Below are positions 7,805 through 15,484 of a stretch of 64,000 nt of DNA, piece by piece. Below the pieces are notes generated by a model, which did not search any database, was not told the origin of the DNA, and saw only the letters and a program-made list of their open reading frames with translations. The position numbers and the translations under genes are program-made. Source of the stretch: Desulfovibrio litoralis DSM 11393 (GTDB taxonomy: Bacteria > Desulfobacterota > Desulfovibrionia > Desulfovibrionales > Desulfovibrionaceae). Location: the NCBI RefSeq assembly GCF_900143255.1, contig NZ_FRDI01000002.1, positions 234,851 through 298,850 on the forward strand. The letters run 5' to 3'. Position 1 is the stretch's first letter, and each line of letters opens with the position of its first letter.

Positions 7805-9232
7805 TTAATATGGCCGTTCAATGTTTTGATTTTCTTTGTTTTCGTTGTTTTCTTTTACGTTTTGATATTCTTTGATTTCTTTTACTCTGGGAATAGCTTT
7901 TAAAAGTTCATATGCCATTCTGAGTTGATTATCTTTTTCATATTGTGGTAAAATATCAGGGTTGATATTTGCACTGCGGCTTTTGACGTCTTTATTTTTT
8001 AATACGTCTAAAGGAATATCTTTTTTATCCTTATTATCTTTTTTGTCGCTTGGCTTATTATCTTTTTTATCTTTTATATTACCATTTTCCAAGTGTTTGG
8101 ACAGGTCTTGTTCTCTGATTGAAAAACCTAGCTTGTCGGTTTCTCCCGTGGTTCCAAGCTCAAAAGGAATTTCCATATCAGGCTCTATACCTTCTGCTTG
8201 AATAGAACGTCCGCTCGGAGTATAATATAAAGCAACCGTCAATTTAATTGCCGAATCATCGGGGAGGTTAATAATGCTTTGCACAGAACCTTTTCCAAAG
8301 CTACGCTCTCCGACTAAAAGGGCTCTGTTTTGGTCTTGAAGAGCTCCTGCAACAATTTCAGAGGCGGAAGCTGAACCTGCGTTAATTAAGACAACAAGCG
8401 GAACATCAATGTCAGAAGTTTTATTTTTTGCTTTAAAGCTACTGCTTGAACTTCCGGCTCGTCCTTTAATAGAAACAATATCGCCTGAGCGTAAAAATAC
8501 GTCTGATACTTCTACGGCTTGATCCAAAAGTCCGCCGGGGTTGTTGCGAAGGTCTAGAACAATTCCTTTAATCGGTCCTTTTTTGGCGGCTTCTTTAATG
8601 GCATTGTTGAGATCATCAACCGTGCGTTCGCTAAAGCGAGTAAGACGTAACCAATAATATCCGTCTTCGATTTCTTTTGATTTTACGCTAACGAGCGGGA
8701 TACTGCTTCTTGTTAAAACTATAGTTTCAGGGGCTTTTGCGTCTTTATGTAAAATTAATAACTCTACTTTTGTATCTTTTGGACCACGAATTTTGGAAAC
8801 AACTTCTTGAGGTGAAAGATTTTTGGTTGGAGTTCCGTCAACGCTTAGAATTAAATCACCGCTTTTTATTCCGCCTTTATAAGCCGGAGTATCTTCAATC
8901 GGTGAAATAACAATTACTTGTCCGTTTTCGGTTGAAAGTTCTATTCCCACACCAAAAAATTCAGAGCTGATGTTTTCTTTTGTTTCTTTGTATTCTTCGG
9001 GAGTTAAAAAGGTAGAATGAGGGTCAAGGTTTTGCAACATTCCCTTAATTGCTCCGTCGATAATCTCATCAAAAGTTACTTCTGTAACATAATTGCGTTT
9101 GATGAGTTCCAATACTTTAGTAAAACGTTTGAGAGGATCATAGTTTTCCGCCAATGCACCCGTCGCAAAAGTTATTAATACAATAAATATTGTTAATTTT
9201 CCCAGTGTTTTCAACTTGCCTCTTAAGTGCAT
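7805..9232 (-). CDS. ctpA: C-terminal processing protease, S41 family
   Basis: S41 proteases cleave periplasmic and envelope proteins from exposed C-termini. The 475-residue protein starts with a signal peptide. A helical segment with DPHSTFLTPEEY (about 70-82) follows, then a PDZ domain (about 90-180), then the peptidase core. The catalytic serine lies in GSASASEIVAGAL and the lysine about 25 residues later in FGKGSVQS, the standard Ser-Lys dyad. After the core is a low-complexity tail of Lys, Asp and Asn (residues about 385-425). The downstream small periplasmic gene may be a partner. A 176-bp AT-rich gap separates it from the flagellar gene upstream. Confidence 0.92.
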   Translation of the reverse strand: MHLRGKLKTLGKLTIFIVLITFATGALAENYDPLKRFTKVLELIKRNYVTEVTFDEIIDGAIKGMLQNLDPHSTFLTPEEYKETKENISSEFFGVGIELSTENGQVIVISPIEDTPAYKGGIKSGDLILSVDGTPTKNLSPQEVVSKIRGPKDTKVELLILHKDAKAPETIVLTRSSIPLVSVKSKEIEDGYYWLRLTRFSERTVDDLNNAIKEAAKKGPIKGIVLDLRNNPGGLLDQAVEVSDVFLRSGDIVSIKGRAGSSSSSFKAKNKTSDIDVPLVVLINAGSASASEIVAGALQDQNRALLVGERSFGKGSVQSIINLPDDSAIKLTVALYYTPSGRSIQAEGIEPDMEIPFELGTTGETDKLGFSIREQDLSKHLENGNIKDKKDNKPSDKKDNKDKKDIPLDVLKNKDVKSRSANINPDILPQYEKDNQLRMAYELLKAIPRVKEIKEYQNVKENNENKENQNIERPY

Positions 9233-9408
9233 GCAGTCCTCCGTTTTATGACAAAACCTTGTATACTTTATATATTAAAATAATATTAAATAACGATTTA
9301 CTCTTAAAGCTTCGTAGTATTAACTATTTTTTTTGACAAAGCAACAGCTTTATTAAGTATTCTCAATAAATATTTTTTATAATAAAATTATTCAAAATAT
9401 TTACGCTG

Positions 9409-9792
9409 TTAGGCAATCATATTAATCAAAGTGCCTGACATTTCTTCTGTGGCTGTAATTGTTTTTGTGTTTGCTTCATAGGCGCGTTGAGTCATAATCA
9501 TTTGGCTGAATTCTCTGGTTAAATCTGTATTGCTGGCTTCAACAAGTCCCATCTGCAAGCTTTCGCCACGATCTGTAATATTTACGATTGTTCCCGGCAT
9601 AAAAGCTCCGGGAACTGTGCTTGGCGTAATCGCCCCAACACTAACTCCGGAACTGTGGGGATTATCCATAAAAGAGACGGAGCTTGCTTTAAACTCTTGG
9701 GTGTTGATATTGGCGATATTGTTAGAACGAACCAACATATCAACGCTAAGAGCGTTAAGTGCACTTGCGGCCGTGTTATTTGAGATATTCAT
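9409..9792 (-). CDS. Flagellar basal-body rod/hook-type protein (short)
   Basis: The N-terminus has the rod-protein pattern (ALNALSVDMLVRSNNIANINTQEFKA in outline). The C-terminus has the conserved helix of FlgC/FlgE/FlgF/FlgG (VEASNTDLTREFSQMI, then TQRAYEANTKTI). Such proteins build the axial rod or hook. At 127 residues it lacks the middle domain of FlgE-G and is close to FlgB/FlgC length. The ending resembles the FlgE/FlgG type, so the exact subunit cannot be named. It is isolated from other flagellar genes here, and lies 58 bp after a tiny winged-helix gene on the same strand. Confidence 0.75.
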   Translation of the reverse strand: MNISNNTAASALNALSVDMLVRSNNIANINTQEFKASSVSFMDNPHSSGVSVGAITPSTVPGAFMPGTIVNITDRGESLQMGLVEASNTDLTREFSQMIMTQRAYEANTKTITATEEMSGTLINMIA

Positions 9793-9850
9793 ATTAACCC
9801 CAACTTGTTGTTTTTGTGATAAAACAGGGTTTAAAAGATGATTTTATTTG

Positions 9851-10027
9851 TTATTTAGGAGTTGGCTCATAAAAACAACGCTTTGGCGAATGAACTTTCC
9901 CTTCTTTTTTAAGGGTATCAATTGCTTTACTTACTTCTTTTGAATCAACTCCGAGAGCTTTGGCTATATCACCGGGGCGTACCGGTTTCCCTGCTTTTTC
10001 CATTTCTTTTAAAACTTTGTCTTGCAT
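9851..10027 (-). CDS. Small winged-helix DNA-binding protein, 58 residues
   Basis: This short gene is read from the minus strand: it starts MQDKVLKEMEKAGKPVRPGD, continues with IAKALGVDSKEVSKAIDTL, and ends in KEGKVHSPKRCFYEPTPK before TAA. AAGGA lies eight bases before the ATG. The order of helix, PGDIAKALG turn, recognition-like helix (SKEVSKAIDTLKKEG) and basic wing is typical of a minimal winged helix-turn-helix, as in small regulators found in Desulfovibrio-type genomes. What it regulates is unknown. It lies between fmt and the flagellar rod-like gene. Confidence 0.75.
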   Translation of the reverse strand: MQDKVLKEMEKAGKPVRPGDIAKALGVDSKEVSKAIDTLKKEGKVHSPKRCFYEPTPK

Positions 10028-10148
10028 ATTATTATCCTTATTTAAAGTTTAATCTTTTGGTAGTAAAAAATATCAGTTCATTTTACTAAAAGTCAAGCAC
10101 TTTCAAAGGCAAAACAGGTCTTTTTATGCTAATTACAACAATAAAATT

Positions 10149-11198
10149 TTACGTAAGACTAAAACGACAATGTTTAAATTTTGCTAAATATCCGTTATAA
10201 AAAGCAACAGCAGACATAATTTTTTTCCCTGCCGGTTGCAATTGGGGAATAAGATAGATTTTATCCTGACAAACTACTGCCAATTTATCGTTTTCAAGTC
10301 CTAAAATTGTTCCATGTTTTGGTCTTTCGTTTTGTTGATTAAGAGCGATATAGTTGTTGTAAGCTGTTGAATCATTAAGCATTTCTCCGGCAAGAAAATT
10401 AACTTTTATTGACGGTTCGTCGTCTCTTGTTAGAAAAGCAAAAGCACCGGGGTATGGTGTAACCCCTCGAATATGGGCATGTATTTTAAGGGCTTTTTGA
10501 TTAAAATTGATTAAGCCGTCTTCTTTGCTGAGTTTTGCGGCATAGCTTGCTTTTGTGTTATCTTGAGCTAAGGGTTGTATTTTTCCTTGTTTGATTTTTT
10601 CTAACGCTTCTATTAATAGCTCGGCACCCAACTCAGCCATTTGATCATGCAAAGTTCCGGCAGTTTCGTTAATTCCTATCGCCAAGGCTTTTTGTAGTAA
10701 AATAGGACCGGTATCAAGCCCGGCTTCCATTTTCATAATTGTTATGCCACTCACAACTTCGGCATTCATTACAGCTCGTTGAATTGGTGCGGCACCACGA
10801 TAAAACGGCAATAAAGAAGTATGTACATTTATTGGCAGATATTTTGGAATATCAAGAACGGCTTGGGGTAAAATAAGTCCGTAAGCGGCAACAATTAAAA
10901 AATCAGGTTTAAAGGCGGCTAAATTTTTAATGTCTTCATGGTTTTTAAAGTTTAACGGTTGATATACACTGAGCTTATGTTTTAGAGCCAAAGTTTTAAC
11001 TTCTGATGCTTTAAGAGAATAACCGCGTCCGGCTGGGCGATCGGGTTGAGTATAAACGGCGATAATTTCTCCGCCTTGCCAATTAATTAGTTTATCTAAG
11101 ATAGTAGCTGCGAGTTGTGGAGTTCCCATAAACACAATACGAGACTTTTGGGGAAAAGAAGCTTGGGTGATGTTTGTGGTATTGATGTCTTGTGGCAT
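10149..11198 (-). CDS. fmt: Methionyl-tRNA formyltransferase
   Basis: Fmt formylates initiator Met-tRNA with 10-formyl-tetrahydrofolate. The 349-residue protein has the N-terminal hydrolase fold (RIVFMGTPQLAATIL near residue 20) and the folate-site motif of the family (INVHTSLLPFYRGAAPIQRA with the conserved His and SLLP). The catalytic Asp is in MEAGLDTGPIL. The C-terminal domain contains GVTPYPGAF. The protein begins about 19 residues earlier than usual, but CGGAG stands at the right distance before this ATG. It follows def on the same strand, the common fmt/def pairing in reversed order, with a hairpin in between. Confidence 0.95.
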   Translation of the reverse strand: MPQDINTTNITQASFPQKSRIVFMGTPQLAATILDKLINWQGGEIIAVYTQPDRPAGRGYSLKASEVKTLALKHKLSVYQPLNFKNHEDIKNLAAFKPDFLIVAAYGLILPQAVLDIPKYLPINVHTSLLPFYRGAAPIQRAVMNAEVVSGITIMKMEAGLDTGPILLQKALAIGINETAGTLHDQMAELGAELLIEALEKIKQGKIQPLAQDNTKASYAAKLSKEDGLINFNQKALKIHAHIRGVTPYPGAFAFLTRDDEPSIKVNFLAGEMLNDSTAYNNYIALNQQNERPKHGTILGLENDKLAVVCQDKIYLIPQLQPAGKKIMSAVAFYNGYLAKFKHCRFSLT

Positions 11199-11257
11199 TG
11201 GTTAGCTCCGAATAAATTTGTTTTTTATATATTTTTTACTAAGAGTTTATATAAATA

Positions 11258-11297
11258 ATTTAAGGGGTTTAACGCTATAGCACGTAACCCCTTAAAT
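11258..11297 (-). terminator. Hairpin between def and fmt
   Basis: ATTTAAGGGGTT (11258-11269) and AACCCCTTAAAT (11286-11297) form a perfect 12-bp stem with a 16-base loop. On the minus strand it follows def, but no clean T run comes after it, so it may be a weak terminator, an RNA processing signal or an mRNA-stability element. Confidence 0.45.
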
Positions 11298-11315
11298 AGA
11301 AATAGCAGTTATTTC

Positions 11316-11828
11316 TTATTGTTGTTTTTCCGCTTTAAGCTGTTTTTTTAATCTGGCATCATATAAACTGCGTTTTAAACGGCTCATACGGTCAATAAAG
11401 AGTATTCCGTCGAGGTGGTCGCATTCATGTTGAAGACAGATTGCAAACAGATCGCTAGCTTCAAGTTCTATTTTGTTGTTATCTAAATCAGTCGCTTTTA
11501 ATAAGACTTTATCGTGTCTGACCAATGTGTTGCGATAATCAGGAACGGAAAGGCAACCTTCTTCGGCTTTTTGTTTTTCGCCGATTAGTTCAAGCGTTGG
11601 GTTAACAAAAACTTGAGGTTCTTCTTTAAGTTCAGGGCCTGATAAGTCTATTACGATTAAGCGGATCTGTTTTCCTACTTGCGGAGCAGCCAGACCTATA
11701 CCTTGTTGTTTATACATGGTTTCGATCATGTCAGCGGCAAGAGTTCGAATTTCCGGAGTAATTTCGGTGATTGCTTCTGATTTTTGTTTCAGGAGCGGAT
11801 CAGGGTGGGTTAAAACTTCAAGTATCAT
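11316..11828 (-). CDS. def: Peptide deformylase
   Basis: Def removes the formyl group from nascent proteins using a metal ion. All three family motifs are present in this 170-residue protein: GIGLAAPQ (43-50), EGCLSVP with metal ligand Cys92, and QHECDHLDG with ligands His134 and His138 and catalytic Glu135. Length is normal. It lies between aspS (44 bp upstream on the same strand) and fmt. Confidence 0.96.
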   Translation of the reverse strand: MILEVLTHPDPLLKQKSEAITEITPEIRTLAADMIETMYKQQGIGLAAPQVGKQIRLIVIDLSGPELKEEPQVFVNPTLELIGEKQKAEEGCLSVPDYRNTLVRHDKVLLKATDLDNNKIELEASDLFAICLQHECDHLDGILFIDRMSRLKRSLYDARLKKQLKAEKQQ

Positions 11829-11872
11829 CTTTAATATCCTAGTGCTGTCTTTTAAATTTTTTATAAGCCAGC

Positions 11873-13708
11873 TTAGCTTTTCTTTTCGTTAGTATTTTCA
11901 GAGAGCTTCAAACTCAACTCTTTAAGTTGTTTTTCGCTAACTTCACCCGGGGCTTTAGTCATCAGGCAGGTAGCCTTTTGGGTTTTAGGAAAAGCAATAA
12001 CATCTCGAATTGATTCAGATTGAGTAAGTAACATGGTTAAGCGATCCAAGCCAAAGGCGATACCTCCATGCGGAGGAGCACCTAGCTCTAAAGCTTCAAG
12101 TAAAAATCCAAATTGTTTTTCTGCTTCTTCGGAATCAAACCCCAAGGCGGCAAACATTTTTCTTTGTGCTTCGGCGTTATGGTTTCTGATTGAGCCTCCG
12201 CCGACTTCCGTTCCGTTTAAAACCAAGTCGTAGGCTCTGGCTTTAATTTGATCGGGAGAAACGCCAAGTTTTTCGAAATCTGCTTGCACGGGAGCCGTAA
12301 AAGGGTGGTGGCAAGCGATATAACGCTTTGAATCAGGGTCATATTCAAACAAAGGAAATTCCGTAACCCAAAGAAGGTTAAAAGAATTGTCCGGTATTAA
12401 TTTAAAGTGTTTGGCTACTTGAATTCTTAAATTCCCAAGAGCCGTATTAACCATATCTTTTGCACCTGCTTGAAAAAATATAAGATCTCCGGCTTTAAGG
12501 TCAAGGGCTTTTTCCAAAGCGGTTTTTTCTTCGGGGCTGATAAATTTTGCAAGGGGCGATTGCCACTCGTCTTCTTTAACTTTAATCCAAGCTAAGCCTA
12601 AGGCTCCGTATGTTTTGGCAAGTTCGGTAAAGGCATCGATTTCTTTTCGGCTTAAAGAAGCACCATCAGGAATACGCATGGCTTTAATCAGTTCTGCACC
12701 TGCAAAAACTTTGCTTTCACTGTTTTTTAAAATCTCGGTAACATCTTTAAGTTTAAGTTCAAAACGTAAATCGGGTTTATCGACACCGTATTCAAGCATG
12801 GCTTTATCATAGCTTAGGCGAGGAAAAGGCGTAACGACATCATAATCCAAAGTTTCTTTAAAGACTTTTTTTATAAGCCCTTCTGTCATGCTCATAATAT
12901 CTTCTTCGTTGACAAAAGACATTTCTATATCAACCTGAGTAAATTCCGGTTGACGATCGGCTCTTAAGTCTTCGTCTCTAAAACAGCGTGCAATTTGATA
13001 ATAACGATCTGAACCGCCAATCATAAGTAGTTGTTTAAATAGTTGAGGCGATTGTGGTAGTGCGTAAAAATGTCCGGAGCTTATGCGACTTGGAACTAAG
13101 AAGTCTCTGGCACCTTCAGGAGTAGAGCGGGTTAAAAGAGGGGTTTCTATGTCTAAAAATCCGCTTTCATCAAGATAATTGCGAACCGCCATGGTTATTT
13201 GGTGGCGTATTTTTAAATTTTTTGCCATAACAGGGCGACGCAAATCAAGGTAGCGATATTCAAAACGTAAAGTATCAGACGCATCAGTATCGTCTTCTAA
13301 AACAAAAGGCGGAGTTTTAGAGGTGTTAAGCAGTTTCCACTCGGTTACGTAAACTTCAATTTCGCCGGTTTTTAAGTTTTTGTTGGGCATTCCGTCAGGA
13401 CGTGGACGCACAATCCCTTTAATGGCAATTACATATTCAAGACGTAAAATATGAGCGTTTTCATGGGCTTTGGCGTTTTCATCGGGAGAAAAAACAATTT
13501 GAGTGAGTCCGTTTCTATCTCTTAAATCAACGAAGATAAGTTTTCCTAGGTTACGACGTCCTTGAACCCAACCCATCAAACAGACTTCTTGTCCGAGCAT
13601 GTTTTTGTTTAATTCGCTGCAATTGTGAGTACGCTTGAAGTTTCCAAGGTCTTCAACATATTGTTGGTGTTCTTTTTGAATATCGAGTGTGCTTTGTTGT
13701 TCGCTCAT
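11873..13708 (-). CDS. aspS: Aspartyl-tRNA synthetase
   Basis: This class II synthetase of 611 residues charges tRNA-Asp (or tRNA-Asp and tRNA-Asn). It has an N-terminal anticodon-binding OB fold (GQEVCLMGWVQGRRNLG near 38), the bacterial insertion domain (middle third), motif 2 (CFRDEDLRADRQPEFTQVD) and motif 3 (GIAFGLDRL). About 25 residues precede the usual start region. The ribosome site is weak (ACGAG). It follows hisS by 60 bp, an arrangement common in proteobacteria and Firmicutes. Whether it is discriminating depends on whether Asn-tRNA amidotransferase exists elsewhere. Confidence 0.96.
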   Translation of the reverse strand: MSEQQSTLDIQKEHQQYVEDLGNFKRTHNCSELNKNMLGQEVCLMGWVQGRRNLGKLIFVDLRDRNGLTQIVFSPDENAKAHENAHILRLEYVIAIKGIVRPRPDGMPNKNLKTGEIEVYVTEWKLLNTSKTPPFVLEDDTDASDTLRFEYRYLDLRRPVMAKNLKIRHQITMAVRNYLDESGFLDIETPLLTRSTPEGARDFLVPSRISSGHFYALPQSPQLFKQLLMIGGSDRYYQIARCFRDEDLRADRQPEFTQVDIEMSFVNEEDIMSMTEGLIKKVFKETLDYDVVTPFPRLSYDKAMLEYGVDKPDLRFELKLKDVTEILKNSESKVFAGAELIKAMRIPDGASLSRKEIDAFTELAKTYGALGLAWIKVKEDEWQSPLAKFISPEEKTALEKALDLKAGDLIFFQAGAKDMVNTALGNLRIQVAKHFKLIPDNSFNLLWVTEFPLFEYDPDSKRYIACHHPFTAPVQADFEKLGVSPDQIKARAYDLVLNGTEVGGGSIRNHNAEAQRKMFAALGFDSEEAEKQFGFLLEALELGAPPHGGIAFGLDRLTMLLTQSESIRDVIAFPKTQKATCLMTKAPGEVSEKQLKELSLKLSENTNEKKS

Positions 13709-13768
13709 TTTTTTCTCGTAATTTTTTATTATAGCGTTAGATGAATATTTTTTGTTGAGTTTGAAAGT

Positions 13769-15007
13769 TTAAATATGTTCCAAAATATTTTCTTGGCTGA
13801 TTTCGGTTTGTTCGCCTGTATCCAAATCTTTAATTGTTACAGTTTTGTTAACCAGTTCATTTTCGCCTAAAATCAGACATTTTTTTGCTTTTATTTTGTC
13901 AGCTTGACGCATTTGGCTTTTTATACTTTTTACTGAAAAACTAAGTTCGCCTTTTTTTCCGGCTGAGCGTAATTTTTCTGCCAACAATATAGAGTTATTC
14001 AGACCTTTTGGTTCTAGATTGATGATAAAAAAGTCAGGTCTTTGTTCTTCCAACTTTTCCATTAACATTGCCAAGCGTTCCATTCCGCAAGCAAAGCCTA
14101 TTCCCGCAACATCAGGGCCACCGAGTGAAGCAACTAATCCGTCATAACGTCCACCGCCGGCGATTGAAGCTTGAGAGCCGATATTTTTTGAAACAACTTC
14201 AAAGGTGGTGCGGTTATAATAATCTAAGCCCCTTACTAAGCGGTTGTTTTGTACAAAAGGCAGACCCGCCAATTCTAAAATTTCTTTTACCGAAGCGTAA
14301 TGTTGCTTACAGGGTTCACAATTGTAATCCAAAATAATAGGAGCGTCTTTGGCATATTCTTTACAATGCGGAACCTTACAGTCTAAAAGGCGTAAGGGGT
14401 TAGTTTCGAGCCTGCGACGACAATCTTCACATAATTCATCTTTTGGTATTTTAGAAAAATAAGCATCAAGGGCTTTTTTATATTCCGGTCTACATTCTTT
14501 ACAACCCAAAGAGTTTATTTCAAGCTCTATATTTTTTAATCCAAGTTTTGTTAAGAAATTCATTAGCATAAGGATTATTTCCGCATCAGCCTGTGGCTCA
14601 ACCGCACCAATACATTCACAGTCAAGTTGATGAAATTGACGCATACGTCCCTTTTGTGGGCGTTCATAACGAAACATAGGACCAAAGGAAAAATATTTTG
14701 CAACAGGTTCAAGCGCTTGGCGATTATGTTCTATATAAGCACGCATAATTCCCGCAGTCGCTTCGGGGCGTAAGGTTAGCGACCTGTCTTTGCGATCGGG
14801 AAAGGTATACATTTCTTTTTGCACAACGTCTGTTTCTCCGCCTATAGAGCGAGAAAACAACTCTGTTTGTTCCATAATGGGAATGCGCAACTCTGAGTAA
14901 GCATAGGCAGAAAACACCTCTCTGGCTATTGTTTCCATGAAGGTAAACATATCACTTTCGGGGCTAAATAAGTCGGCAAAACCTTTAATGCTTTGTATTT
15001 TATTCAT
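13769..15007 (-). CDS. hisS: Histidyl-tRNA synthetase
   Basis: This class II synthetase of 412 residues has motif 1 near residue 40, motif 2 (MFRYERPQKGRMRQFHQLD), the histidine-specific motifs LVRGLDYYNRTTFE and AGGGRYDGL, motif 3 (GIGFACGMERL) and the C-terminal anticodon-binding domain. A Cys-rich insertion (CKECRPEY, CEDCRR, CKVPHCKEY, NCEPCKQHY) lies at about 165-240, as in many bacterial HisRS proteins. It is the first gene of hisS-aspS-def-fmt, with a candidate promoter about 75 bp upstream. Confidence 0.96.
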   Translation of the reverse strand: MNKIQSIKGFADLFSPESDMFTFMETIAREVFSAYAYSELRIPIMEQTELFSRSIGGETDVVQKEMYTFPDRKDRSLTLRPEATAGIMRAYIEHNRQALEPVAKYFSFGPMFRYERPQKGRMRQFHQLDCECIGAVEPQADAEIILMLMNFLTKLGLKNIELEINSLGCKECRPEYKKALDAYFSKIPKDELCEDCRRRLETNPLRLLDCKVPHCKEYAKDAPIILDYNCEPCKQHYASVKEILELAGLPFVQNNRLVRGLDYYNRTTFEVVSKNIGSQASIAGGGRYDGLVASLGGPDVAGIGFACGMERLAMLMEKLEEQRPDFFIINLEPKGLNNSILLAEKLRSAGKKGELSFSVKSIKSQMRQADKIKAKKCLILGENELVNKTVTIKDLDTGEQTEISQENILEHI

Positions 15008-15083
15008 AATAATAGAACTCGGGTTTATTTAAAGCTTGTAGCTATTGAAAAAATGTTAATGATCGGTGTATCTCAAAGCTATT

Positions 15084-15112
15084 TTCATAAACTATATATA
15101 TATTGCTGTCAA
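15084..15112 (-). promoter_or_regulatory. Candidate promoter of hisS-aspS operon
   Basis: On the minus strand TTGACA (15112-15107) is followed after 17 bases by TATGAA (15089-15084), about 75 bases before the hisS start. Confidence 0.5.
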
Positions 15113-15175
15113 AGGGTGATTTTTGGTTTTATGTTTAATAAAAGGTATTTAATATTAATGTGTTATATGAGTTAT

Positions 15176-15278
15176 GCACAAATGTTCGTAAGTTAGTAAA
15201 AGTTAGCTACACTAGTATATTATTTTTAAAGTTAAGAACATTTGTTCCTATCTTTAAAGTTTTTATGCACAATTGTGC
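15176..15278. promoter_or_regulatory. Three related 12-base dyads, possible operator
   Basis: The boxes are GCACAAATGTTC at 15176-15187, GAACATTTGTTC at 15236-15247 and GCACAATTGTGC at 15267-15278. The second has GAAC-N4-GTTC symmetry and the third is a perfect palindrome. Boxes 1 and 3 share the flanks TTATGCACAA and CGTAAGTT. They lie upstream of the hybrid kinase and behind the hisS promoter. The binding protein is unknown; the GAAC-N4-GTTC form recalls Gram-positive-type LexA boxes. Confidence 0.45.
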
Positions 15279-15484
15279 GTAAGTTTAAGAATAAAAATAT
15301 AAAAATATTAGAAATTTATTTTAAAATTGTATGATATTTATCTTATATTGTTTTGTATTTATTATAGTTAATATCAAAAAAACACAATTTATAAGCACTC
15401 TTGCTAAAAATCATAAAAAAAATATAATAGAAAGAGTATGTAGATATTTATGCTTTATTCTTCGCATGATTAAGGAAAGCTCAA

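Larger units (their letters stand above)
15008..15484. other. Divergent hisS / sensor-kinase intergenic region
   Basis: This 477-bp AT-rich spacer contains a candidate hisS promoter and three related 12-base dyads at 15176-15278 (listed separately). No open frame in it has a credible ribosome site or codon pattern. Confidence 0.6.
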
